DNA of 7,133 nucleotides from an uncultured Micrococcales bacterium (GTDB lineage: Bacteria; Actinomycetota; Actinomycetes; Actinomycetales; Microbacteriaceae): assembly GCA_903866485.1 (NCBI GenBank), contig CAIPNT010000110.1, positions 1-7,133 of the forward strand, in the 5' to 3' direction. The notes below the pieces were generated by a model that was not told the origin of the DNA, did not search any database, and saw only the letters and a program-made list of their open reading frames with translations. This document shows, piece by piece, positions 1 through 7,000 of this stretch; within the stretch, counting starts at the first letter, position 1, and each line of letters begins with the position of its first letter. A program made the position numbers and the translations under genes.

Positions 1-508
1 CGGTCTGCTTGGTGAGGATAGCAGCTTGAACGGCGTATTTCGCGGGGTTGGCCTCAATTTCTGCCCGACTAACACCCTCGCCTAACCTTTCGAGCAGTCG
101 ACTTAGTTCACCTGCGTGAGGAGTCAGCACACAACCGGCCTGCACAGATTCAAAATTAACCAGCTCGAGCGCCCCGGCGTCGACAACAGCGACGTTGTCA
201 GTTCGCAAAATCTCAAGAATTTTCTCGGTTTGTTGATTGGCTTCGGGCCCAACACCAGAACCGAGCACCCAGGCCTGACAGCGGCCGTCTTGCAGCACAA
301 CCTCGGGGTGTGTTGCTAGAACCATCGCGCCAACCGAAACTGGCCCGAGATAGCGAACCATGCCAACTCCAGTGCGCATGGCCGCATCTATGCCCAGAAG
401 TGCGGCACCCGGATAGGCAACCGAACCTGTGATGAAACCGACCACGCCACGAGAATACTTGTCGTCTGTCGGCAGTGGCCGGTGCAACAAGCTTCTGAGC
501 AGATCCAT
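1..508 (-). CDS. nnrD: ADP-dependent (S)-NAD(P)H-hydrate dehydratase, N-terminal part (cut by window edge)
   Basis: This is a cytosolic metabolite-repair enzyme of the ribokinase-like fold. The family uses ADP to dehydrate the damaged S-form of NAD(P)H hydrate back to NAD(P)H. I translated the minus strand from ATG at 508-506 and get 169 codons open to the left edge. The usual length is near 280 residues, so the C-terminal part, including the GTGDxL catalytic block, lies outside. Visible family landmarks are DKYSRGVVG at 16-24, YPGAALLG at 32-39, GVGMVRY at 47-53, THPEVV at 66-71, QAWVLGSGVG at 78-87, VVDAGAL at 108-114 and LTPHAGELSRL at 128-138. The protein starts directly in this domain, so it is free-standing and not fused to the NnrE epimerase domain. 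It diverges from the old yellow enzyme gene across 30 bp. There is no Shine-Dalgarno site, and a TAGCCT hexamer ends six bases before the ATG, which suggests a leaderless mRNA. Family assignment is firm; the start is likely. Confidence 0.9.
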   Translation of the reverse strand, partial: MDLLRSLLHRPLPTDDKYSRGVVGFITGSVAYPGAALLGIDAAMRTGVGMVRYLGPVSVGAMVLATHPEVVLQDGRCQAWVLGSGVGPEANQQTEKILEILRTDNVAVVDAGALELVNFESVQAGCVLTPHAGELSRLLERLGEGVSRAEIEANPAKYAVQAAILTKQT

Positions 509-514
509 AAGGCA

Positions 515-520
515 AGGCTA
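515..520 (-). promoter_or_regulatory. Putative -10 element of nnrD (leaderless)
   Basis: The minus strand reads TAGCCT from 520 to 515, which fits the actinobacterial TANNNT -10 pattern. Six bases (514-509) separate it from the A of the nnrD ATG at 508, so transcription would begin at or very near the start codon. No recognisable -35 hexamer lies at 17-18 bp spacing; a TTGCTC at 546-541 is too far away (20 bp). An alternative TATAGA at 537-532 would leave a short leader without a ribosome-binding site. This is a motif call by eye only. Confidence 0.4.
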
Positions 521-524
521 CCCA

Positions 525-536
525 ATAGAGTTCTAT
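525..536. repeat. 12-bp palindrome in the nnrD/old yellow enzyme intergenic region
   Basis: The bases ATAGAGTTCTAT form two perfect 5-bp inverted arms (ATAGA and TCTAT) around a 2-bp centre. The palindrome covers the proposed -10 hexamer of the old yellow enzyme gene and ends two bases before its ATG. This is a suitable place for an operator, but the arms are short and AT-rich, so chance is a real alternative. No regulator gene lies nearby. Confidence 0.3.
526..531 (+). promoter_or_regulatory. Putative -10 element of the old yellow enzyme gene (leaderless)
   Basis: TAGAGT matches TANNNT and ends seven bases before the ATG at 539, the spacing expected for a leaderless transcript. No Shine-Dalgarno-like purine run lies in the usual window before this ATG, which supports the reading. 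No clear -35 hexamer is visible near 503-509. Confidence 0.4.
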
Positions 537-538
537 AC

Positions 539-1609
539 ATGAGCAAGCTATTCGAGCCGATTTCTATCCGTGAACTAACCACTCGCAACCGCATTTGGGT
601 TGCCCCTATGTGTCAGTATTCAGCCGAAGAACAGGATGGCGTTCCGGCGGAGTGGCACCTAGTGCACTATGGAGCCCGAGCAACCGGAGGCGCCGGACTC
701 ATCATCGTTGAGGCCACCGCGGTTACCCCGGAGGGGCGCATCTCGCCGTGGGATACCGGCATTTGGAACGAAGAGCAAACCGAGGCCTGGGCCTACATCG
801 TCGACTTCATGCACTCTCAGGGTGCGGCAGCCGGTGTGCAGCTGGCCCACGCCGGTCGCAAGGCCTCGACCCACAGCGCCTGGTCAGGCAGTGGTTCAAT
901 ATCGCTGCAGGATGGCGGCTGGCAGACGGTGTCATCAACTAACGAAGCCTTCGAGGGCTATGCGGCACCTCGCCAGCTGGAGACCGCCGAGGTCTCAGAT
1001 TTGGTGCAAGGTTTTGCTTCGGCGGCACGTCGTGCGCAAGACGCAGGCTTCGACCTAATCGAAATTCACGCCGCTCATGGCTATCTGATTCACCAATTCT
1101 TGTCACCGCTCAGCAACAAGCGCACCGATATTTATGGTGGTGACCTCGAAAATCGAGCACGTTTCTTGCTCGAAATTGTTGCAGCCATTCGCGCCGAGGT
1201 TGGCGAAGGCATGCCGGTTATTGTGCGCTTCTCGGCAACAGACTATGTTGAAGGCGGCTGGGATGAGGTGCAAACCGCCCAGGTTGCCAACTGGTGTGCA
1301 GAGGCGGGCGCCGACCTGTTTGACATTTCAACCGGCGGACTAGTTGCCGGGGTTTCGATTGCGGTTGGTCCGGGTTATCAGGTGCCTATCGCCGAATTCG
1401 TGGCATCAAGGGTTGACGAACCGGTTGCGGTTGTTGGCATGATCACAACCGGCGAGCAGGCCGAACAGATTTTGCAACGCGGCGAGGTTGACGTGATCAT
1501 GATTGGTCGCGCCGAGTTGCGTGACCCGATGTGGCCACTGCGCGCAGCTCACGAGCTGGGGGTCTCGGTCGACTATTGGCCTAAGCAATATCAGCGCGGC
1601 ACGTTTTAG
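539..1609 (+). CDS. Old yellow enzyme family ene-reductase, YqjM-like (class III)
   Basis: This is a 356-residue FMN-dependent TIM-barrel oxidoreductase. The family uses NAD(P)H to reduce the C=C bond of activated alkenes such as enals, enones and quinones; the native substrate cannot be read from sequence. Near the N-terminus, APMCQYS puts Cys25 and Tyr27 where YqjM has its redox-tuning Cys26 and Tyr28. QLAHAGRKAS lies at 101-110. The substrate-anchoring pair is His177/His180 in EIHAAHGYLIHQFLSP. Arg230 in VIVRFSATDY matches the FMN-contacting Arg215 of YqjM. The phosphate-binding end is VGMITTG (299-305) and IGRAELRDP (322-330). The C-terminal KQYQRGTF places Arg353 as the likely arginine finger reaching into the partner subunit. 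An in-frame ATG at 482 exists, but it would add 19 non-conserved residues and overlap nnrD. MSKLFEPISIREL is the family-typical beginning, so I chose 539. The gene converges on the CorC operon. Confidence 0.93.
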   Translation: MSKLFEPISIRELTTRNRIWVAPMCQYSAEEQDGVPAEWHLVHYGARATGGAGLIIVEATAVTPEGRISPWDTGIWNEEQTEAWAYIVDFMHSQGAAAGVQLAHAGRKASTHSAWSGSGSISLQDGGWQTVSSTNEAFEGYAAPRQLETAEVSDLVQGFASAARRAQDAGFDLIEIHAAHGYLIHQFLSPLSNKRTDIYGGDLENRARFLLEIVAAIRAEVGEGMPVIVRFSATDYVEGGWDEVQTAQVANWCAEAGADLFDISTGGLVAGVSIAVGPGYQVPIAEFVASRVDEPVAVVGMITTGEQAEQILQRGEVDVIMIGRAELRDPMWPLRAAHELGVSVDYWPKQYQRGTF

Positions 1610-1615
1610 CAGACT

Positions 1616-1650
1616 CTGGGAAAACTAGCCGAGTTCTGCTAGCCCAGTTT
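1616..1650. terminator. Hairpin between convergent genes, probable intrinsic terminator
   Basis: CTGGG (1616-1620) pairs with CCCAG (1643-1647), and CTAGC (1625-1629) pairs with GCTAG (1638-1642). The loop has eight bases, and AAAA bulges from the 5' arm. On the plus strand the stem starts six bases after the old yellow enzyme TAG and is followed only by TTT, a weak U-tract. On the minus strand it lies just past the TAA of the second CorC gene but has no U-tract after it. It may serve both converging transcripts. Stability was not computed. Confidence 0.5.
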
Positions 1651-1659
1651 GGCTCTGCT

Positions 1660-2700
1660 CTAATCGCGCTGGGTGGCGTCTTGCACTTCGCCGACAAGCT
1701 CTTCGAGGATGTCTTCAAGAAACAGAACCCCTCGAATCTTGCCGTCGCTTGCAAGCACCTTGGCCATGTGAGAGTTCACTCTTCGCATGCTGGCCAAGGC
1801 GTCTTCAAGTTCAACCTGGGCAGACAGTGCGATCATGTTTCGAATGCGTTTTGCCGGAACCTGCTGGTCAACCTGCTTGTCATCTAGGTCAAGCACGTCT
1901 TTGAGATGCAAATAACCAACAATCTCATCGTCGGCACCGGTGATTGGGTAACGCGAATATCCGTGCTTGGCAACGGCCTTTTCAATTTCGCGCGCCGTCA
2001 CACTTTCGTCGAACGAAACCAGTTTTTCAAGGGCAACCGCGACATCTTTGACCTTCTTTTCGGTGAACTCAAAGGTGTTGCTCAAGGTGCCCGAGGTATC
2101 ACTCAGCACGCCTTCGCGAGTTGAGTGCTCGACGATGTCTTCGACCTGGTCAAGGGTGTAGGTGCTGCTTGCCTCATCCTTGGGTTTGATGCCAAAAACT
2201 CTGAGAATTCCGTTAGCCAAGGCGTTGAGGCTGAAAACAATCGGGCGCACCACCTGCGCCAACGCAAACAGCGCCGGCACCAAAATGAGTGCAGCGCGCT
2301 CTGGCACCGAGAACGAAATGTTCTTAGGCACTACCTCGCCAATAACCACGTGCAAGAACGACACCAAAATTAGGGTCACAACGAAAGCCACACCGGCGGC
2401 AGCCGAAACCGATAGCCCAATGGCAAGAAGCGAAGGCTGCAGCAACTCGTGCACGCTCGGTTCGGCGATAATCAAAATTAGAAGCGAACAAATGGTCACA
2501 CCGAGCTGAGTTGTCGCAAGCATTAGCGACACCTGCTCCATTGCCTTGATGGTCAGCTTTGCCGGTCTGCTTCCCGCCTCTGCGCGCGGTTCTATCTGGG
2601 CGCGTCTTGCCGTGATTACGGCAAATTCGGCCGCAACAAAAAAACCGTTCAAAATCAACAGGATGAAGAACCAGCCGATGCCTACCCAAGGATTAGTCAT
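1660..2700 (-). CDS. CNNM/CorC-type hemolysin-family membrane protein, second of a tandem pair
   Basis: This 346-residue inner-membrane protein has an N-terminal DUF21 (CNNM) transmembrane domain and a cytosolic CBS-domain pair. The family is linked to Mg2+ and other divalent cation transport or efflux; the 'hemolysin' label is historical. The first membrane helix spans about 6-30 and contains GFFVAAEFAVI. Further hydrophobic segments lie near 57-80 and 91-118, ending in the DUF21 signature GEVVPKN at 121-127, and then near 136-160. After GIKPKDEASST come the CBS repeats, with GYSRYPITGADDEIVGYLHL in the first and IRGVLFLEDILEELVGE closing the second. The chain ends about five residues later, so it lacks the CorC_HlyC domain of its upstream paralogue. 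I chose ATG 2700 because GAGGT at 2713-2709 lies eight bases upstream and the hydrophobic helix follows at once. The frame stays open to 2835, but that extension lies inside the upstream gene. The start overlaps the upstream stop by 8 bp. Confidence 0.88.
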   Translation of the reverse strand: MTNPWVGIGWFFILLILNGFFVAAEFAVITARRAQIEPRAEAGSRPAKLTIKAMEQVSLMLATTQLGVTICSLLILIIAEPSVHELLQPSLLAIGLSVSAAAGVAFVVTLILVSFLHVVIGEVVPKNISFSVPERAALILVPALFALAQVVRPIVFSLNALANGILRVFGIKPKDEASSTYTLDQVEDIVEHSTREGVLSDTSGTLSNTFEFTEKKVKDVAVALEKLVSFDESVTAREIEKAVAKHGYSRYPITGADDEIVGYLHLKDVLDLDDKQVDQQVPAKRIRNMIALSAQVELEDALASMRRVNSHMAKVLASDGKIRGVLFLEDILEELVGEVQDATQRD

Positions 2701-3988
2701 TTTTGGCCACCTCGCCATCCACCAGCTGGGTCGGCGTGAAACGCACGCGGTCGACCCGGCGGCCATCCATGCGCTCGACGCGCAGAACGCCATCCTCGAT
2801 CTCGACCTGGTCGCCCACCTTTGGAATGCGCCCAAGCGCGCTCATCATGAAACCGGCAACTGTTTCGTAAGCCCCATCGGCCGGCACCTTGATTGCCATC
2901 TCAAGCAACTCATCAGGTCGGGTCATGCCAGGAAATAGCACCGATGAGTTAGCACCGCGGGTAACTCCAGCTTTGGCTCGGTCGTGCTCATCTACCAGCT
3001 CGCCAACCAACTCTTCAACCAGGTCTTCGAGCGTGGTCAACCCGGCTACTCCGCCATACTCATCAACCACAATCGCCAACTGAAGGCCCTTGGCGCGCAA
3101 CTCAACCATGAGGTCTTCGAGGCTCATGGTTTCGGGCACACGAAGGGCTTCGACCATGATTGCTGAAACTGAAACCTCGGCACGTTTTTCGCGCGGAACT
3201 GCCGCGGCCTGCTTGACGTGAGCAATGCCAACCACGTCGTCAGATGACTCTTCGATTACCGGAAATCTTGAGTGGCCGGTTTTGATCGAAGCTGCAATGA
3301 CGGCGTTTACGCTGTCATCACGATGCAGGTTCACCATGCCTGTGCGCGGGGTCATAACGTCGGCGGCAACCAACTGGCTTAGTGCGAGCGTCTTGGTCAA
3401 TAAAGTCGCAGTTTGGGCGTCGAGTGCACCCATGATTGCCGAGCGACGCACCAGCGAGCTGAGCTCTTCGGCCGTTCTGGTCGAACTTAGCTCTTCTTTC
3501 GGTTCAATGCCGATCGCACGCACAATGCCGTTTCCGGCAGCGTTCAAAATAAAAATCATCCAACTGAATAGCCAGGTGAAAGCCAGTTGAAAACCAACCA
3601 CAAAGCGGTTTACCGCCAAAGGCACTGTCAGGGCCAACTTTTTTGGCACCAATTCGCCAAACAGCGTTGAAAACAGGGTGGTAGCCAACATGGTTAGAAC
3701 CAGCGCCAGCGCAGGGTCTAACTGCACTGACAACATGTGCGTTAGCGCCGGTTCGACCAAAAAACCGGTGAGCATGGTGGTCAAGGTGATGCCAAGTTGG
3801 GCACCCGATAGATGGGTTGCGGTGCGCTTCAAAGCACGGATGGTGCTCGACAGGCCTTTTTCGCCTCGTTCTGCACGAGCCTCAAGGTCGCTGCGCTCAA
3901 GATTGAGCATCGAAAACTCGCTGGCGACAAAAACCCCGGTGCCCACGGTCAAAAGCAATCCGCAGGCCAGCATGAGCCAGTTATTCAC
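2693..3988 (-). CDS. CNNM/CorC-type hemolysin-family membrane protein with CorC_HlyC domain, first of a tandem pair
   Basis: With the chosen GTG start this is a 431-residue membrane protein with the full three-part architecture. The DUF21 domain covers about 1-170: a first helix at 4-26 with GVFVASEFSML, and the signature GELVPKK at 111-117. The CBS pair follows: DVMTPRTGM at 210-218 and GHSRFPVIEE at 238-247 mark the first, and VVDEYGGVAGLTTLEDLVEE at 307-326 marks the second. The C-terminal CorC_HlyC domain covers about 345-425 and includes VLFPGMTRPDELL and RIPKVGDQVEIEDG. The family is tied to Mg2+ or divalent cation homeostasis; the CBS pair probably senses nucleotide, although no ligand can be read here. 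The frame extends to 4084 and has an ATG at 4042, but VNNWLMLACGLLLTVGTG at GTG 3988 is the family-typical beginning. GGTGG lies five bases upstream of it, and a promoter-like hexamer at 4043-4038 lies behind it. The gene heads a two-gene operon and diverges from kgd. Confidence 0.88.
   Translation of the reverse strand: MNNWLMLACGLLLTVGTGVFVASEFSMLNLERSDLEARAERGEKGLSSTIRALKRTATHLSGAQLGITLTTMLTGFLVEPALTHMLSVQLDPALALVLTMLATTLFSTLFGELVPKKLALTVPLAVNRFVVGFQLAFTWLFSWMIFILNAAGNGIVRAIGIEPKEELSSTRTAEELSSLVRRSAIMGALDAQTATLLTKTLALSQLVAADVMTPRTGMVNLHRDDSVNAVIAASIKTGHSRFPVIEESSDDVVGIAHVKQAAAVPREKRAEVSVSAIMVEALRVPETMSLEDLMVELRAKGLQLAIVVDEYGGVAGLTTLEDLVEELVGELVDEHDRAKAGVTRGANSSVLFPGMTRPDELLEMAIKVPADGAYETVAGFMMSALGRIPKVGDQVEIEDGVLRVERMDGRRVDRVRFTPTQLVDGEVAKND
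2709..2713 (-). promoter_or_regulatory. Shine-Dalgarno site of the second CorC gene, inside the first CorC coding region
   Basis: The minus strand reads GAGGT here, eight bases before ATG 2700. It lies within the last codons of the upstream gene, whose TAA (2695-2693) falls inside the downstream coding sequence. This arrangement fixes the start of the second gene and suggests translational coupling, with ribosomes ending the first protein feeding the second. Confidence 0.65.
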
Positions 3989-4037
3989 GAGCCCCACCGC
4001 CCGAAACGCTATGGTCTGAGTTTTGCATCTTGTACTA

Positions 4038-4043
4038 AGCATA
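4038..4043 (-). promoter_or_regulatory. Candidate -10 element of the CorC operon
   Basis: Minus-strand TATGCT (4043-4038) matches TANNNT with a TAT start. It would place transcription initiation near 4031, giving a leader of about 43 bases that includes the GGTGG at 3998-3994 before GTG 3988. A weak TTAAGC lies about 16 bp upstream at -35 distance. No equally good plus-strand promoter for kgd was found in 3989-4094; TAGGCT at 4057-4062 fits TANNNT but has no -35 partner at proper spacing. Confidence 0.35.
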
Positions 4044-4089
4044 ACCAGCGAGCGAGTAGGCTTAAGAGGCAAATCGAACGGCAATCATA

Positions 4090-4096
4090 AAGAGGT
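4090..4096 (+). promoter_or_regulatory. Shine-Dalgarno site before kgd; bears on the choice of start codon
   Basis: AAGAGGT differs from the consensus AGGAGGT at one base and is the strongest ribosome-binding candidate in the window. It lies seven bases before an in-frame CTG at 4104 but overlaps the in-frame GTG at 4095. Taken alone, it favours initiation at CTG. The second CorC gene uses the same GAGGTGG core at eight-base spacing. Confidence 0.55.
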
Positions 4097-7000
4097 GGTT
4101 TCTCTGTCTATCAACGGCGAGAATTCGAACAGCGACAACGATTTCGGGGCCAACGACTGGCTCGTGGATGAGATGTATGAGCAGTACAAGTCAAACCCTG
4201 ATTCGGTTGACAAAGAGTGGTGGCCAATTCTTGAGAAGTACCACCAGTCGAACACCACTACCCCGACAACTTCGGTTTCATCTAGCGCGCCTGCTGCCGC
4301 ACCTGCAGCCGCACCTGCAGCTGCCCCGCTAGTAGCCAAGACCACCCGCATCGAGCCAAAGGCTCAGCCGATTCCAGCCGAAGCACCGGTCACTGGATTG
4401 ATCAACACCGTAAACGACGATTCGGCAGACGAAGCCGAAGACCAGGTAACCGTGCTCAAGGGCATGTCAAAGGCTCTAGCTTCAAACATGGATGCCTCAA
4501 TCAAGGTGCCAACCGCCACCTCGGTTCGCACCATTCCAGCCAAACTTTTGATTGACAACCGCATTGTCATCAACAGCCACCTGTCACGCACCCGAGGCGG
4601 CAAGGTTTCGTTCACTCACATCCTTGGTTTCGCGCTGGTTCGCGCCCTTAAAGAGTTTCCAAGCCAAAACGTTTATTACGCCGAGATTGATGGCAAGCCA
4701 TCTGCGGTAACTCCAGCGAACATCAATTTCGGCTTGGCAATTGATATTCCAAAACCTGACGGCACTCGCGCACTTTTGGTGCCGAACATCAAGCGTGCCC
4801 AGCGCCTGAACTTCGCCGAGTTCCTGACCGCTTACGAAGACCTGGTCAAAAAAGCTCGCGACAATAAATTGACGGCGGATGACTTTGCCGGCTCAACCGT
4901 CTCGCTAACCAACCCAGGTGGCATCGGCACGGTTCACTCGGTTCCGCGCCTAATGCAGGGCCAGGGTTGCATCATCGGTGCCGGCGCACTCGACTACCCA
5001 GCAGAGTTCCAGGGCATGAACGAGGCTTCGCTTTCAAAGATGGGCATCAGCAAGACCATCACGCTGACCTCAACCTACGACCACCGCGTCATTCAGGGCG
5101 CGGGTTCGGGCGAATTCCTTAAGAAGGTACACGAGCTTTTGCTTGGCCAGCGCGGCTTCTATGAAGAGATCTTCGCCGCTCTGCGCATCCCTTATGAGCC
5201 GGTGCTCTGGGTCGAAGACTTTGACCAGGATGACAACGACGACCGAAGCAAGGCTTCACGCATCCAAGAGCTGATCAACGCTTACCGCGTTCGCGGCCAC
5301 CTAATGGCTGATGTCGACCCTCTTGAATACCAGCAGCGTTCGCACCCAGACCTAAACATTTTGAATCACGGTTTGAGCCTCTGGGATCTCGATCGAAGCT
5401 TTAAGACCGGTGGTTTCGGCGGCAAGAGCAAGGCTCCATTCCGAGACATCCTCAAGATTCTGCGCGACAGCTATTGCCGCACAGTTGGCGTCGAATACAT
5501 GCACATTCAAGACCCGGCTCAGCGCAAGTGGTTCCAAGACCGATTAGAGCGACCATACGAAAAGTTGAGCCGCGACGAGCAGATGCGCATCCTTGGCAAG
5601 TTGAACGAGGCCGAGGCTTTTGAGACCTTCTTGCAGACCAAGTTTGTTGGCCAGAAGCGCTTCAGCCTCGAAGGTGGCGAGTCGACCATTGCCGCCCTTG
5701 ATGAGATCCTTCAGGCGGCAGCAAACAACGGATTGCAAGAAGTTGCAATCGGCATGGCCCACCGTGGCCGCCTTAACGTGCTAACCAACGTTGCCGGCAA
5801 GACCTATGGTCAGGTGTTCCGCGAATTTGAGGGCAACACCGACACTAAGACTGTTCAGGGTTCGGGTGACGTCAAATATCACCTTGGCACCGAGGGAGTT
5901 TTCACTAGCGCCGAGGGCAATCAGGTTGCCGTTTCTTTGGCAGCTAACCCTTCACACCTTGAGGCCGTAAACCCGGTTCTAGAGGGCATTGTTCGCGCCA
6001 AGCTCGATGTTCTGGATGCGATTCCGCGAGAAACCTATCCGGTGCTTCCAATCCTGATTCACGGTGACGCAGCATTTGCTGGTCAGGGTGTCGTCCCTGA
6101 GGTCTTGAACATGTCGCAGCTTCGCGGCTACAAGGTTGGAGGAACCATCAACATCGTGATCAACAACCAGGTTGGCTTCACCACGCCTCCGGGAGAGTCA
6201 CGTTCGACCGTCTACTCAACAGACGTGGCAAAGGCTATCCAAGCCCCAATCTTCCATGTGAATGGTGACGACCCTGAGGCCGTTGTTCGCGTTGCCCAGT
6301 TGGCGTTTGCATTCCGTCAGCAGTTCAAGAAAGACGTCGTTATCGACATCGTCTGTTACCGCCGCCGCGGTCACAATGAAGGTGACGACCCATCGATGAC
6401 TCAGCCGCTAATGTACAACTTGATTGAGGCAAAGCGCTCGGTAAGAACCCTTTACCTAGAGTCTTTGGTTGGGCGCGGCGACATCACTCGCGAAGATTAC
6501 GAGGCCGCCAATGCCGCGTTCCAGGCCCGGCTAGAAGGCGCTTTCGTTGAGGTGCACGAGGCAATGTCTCAACCTGTTTCGCTGGTTCCACGCCCGGTTG
6601 GCATCGGCACCACCGCGAGCGACCACCCAACCGTAGCTCACCAGACGGCGATTTCACGCGACGTCGTTGAGCTGATCGGAAACGCTCACAATAACCAGCC
6701 TCCTGGCTTCCACGTTCACCCTAAGCTGCAACAGCTGCTCACCAAGCGTGTCGAAATGTCACGCGAGGGCGGCATCGACTGGGGTTTCGGCGAGCTAATG
6801 GCCCTCGGCTCACTGGTTCTAGAAGGCAAGCCAGTTCGCATGGCCGGGCAGGACAGCCGCCGAGGCACTTTCGTTCAGCGCCACGCAGTCTTCCACGACC
6901 GTGAAAACGGCCAAGAGTGGATGCCGCTGCGCAACCTTTCTGCTGACCAAGCCAAGTTCTACATCTACGACTCATTGCTCAGCGAGTATGCGGCCATGGG

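Noticed and set aside
482..538. Upstream ATG that would extend the old yellow enzyme by 19 residues
   Set aside because: The added residues match nothing in the family, lie partly over the start of nnrD on the other strand, and have no ribosome-binding site. MSKLFEPISIREL at 539 is the normal beginning.
213..594. Two other minus-strand open frames over the nnrD start region
   Set aside because: Their products are Cys/Trp/Arg-rich with no family character. The third minus frame gives an unmistakable NnrD protein across the same bases.
2701..2835. 45-residue N-terminal extension of the second CorC protein
   Set aside because: It is a basic, low-quality sequence inside the upstream gene. The internal ATG 2700 has a good GAGGT site and leads directly into the first membrane helix.
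2546..2938. 130-codon plus-strand open frame opposite the CorC overlap
   Set aside because: It lies antisense to two well-conserved coding regions and its translation shows no domain-like pattern, so it is a shadow frame.
3989..4084. Longer starts for the first CorC protein (open frame to 4084, or ATG 4042)
   Set aside because: The extra residues are polar and not family-like. The 4042 ATG overlaps the proposed -10 hexamer, and GTG 3988 has a GGTGG site and the expected N-terminal helix.
4085..4351. 88-codon minus-strand open frame with an Ala/Gly-rich repeat
   Set aside because: It is the reverse strand of the Pro/Ala linker of kgd. The repeat pattern is a by-product of the codons for PAAAP.
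6739..6975. 78-codon minus-strand open frame, rich in Arg, Cys and Gly
   Set aside because: It is antisense to the strongly conserved pyrimidine-binding domain of Kgd and shows no domain-like features.
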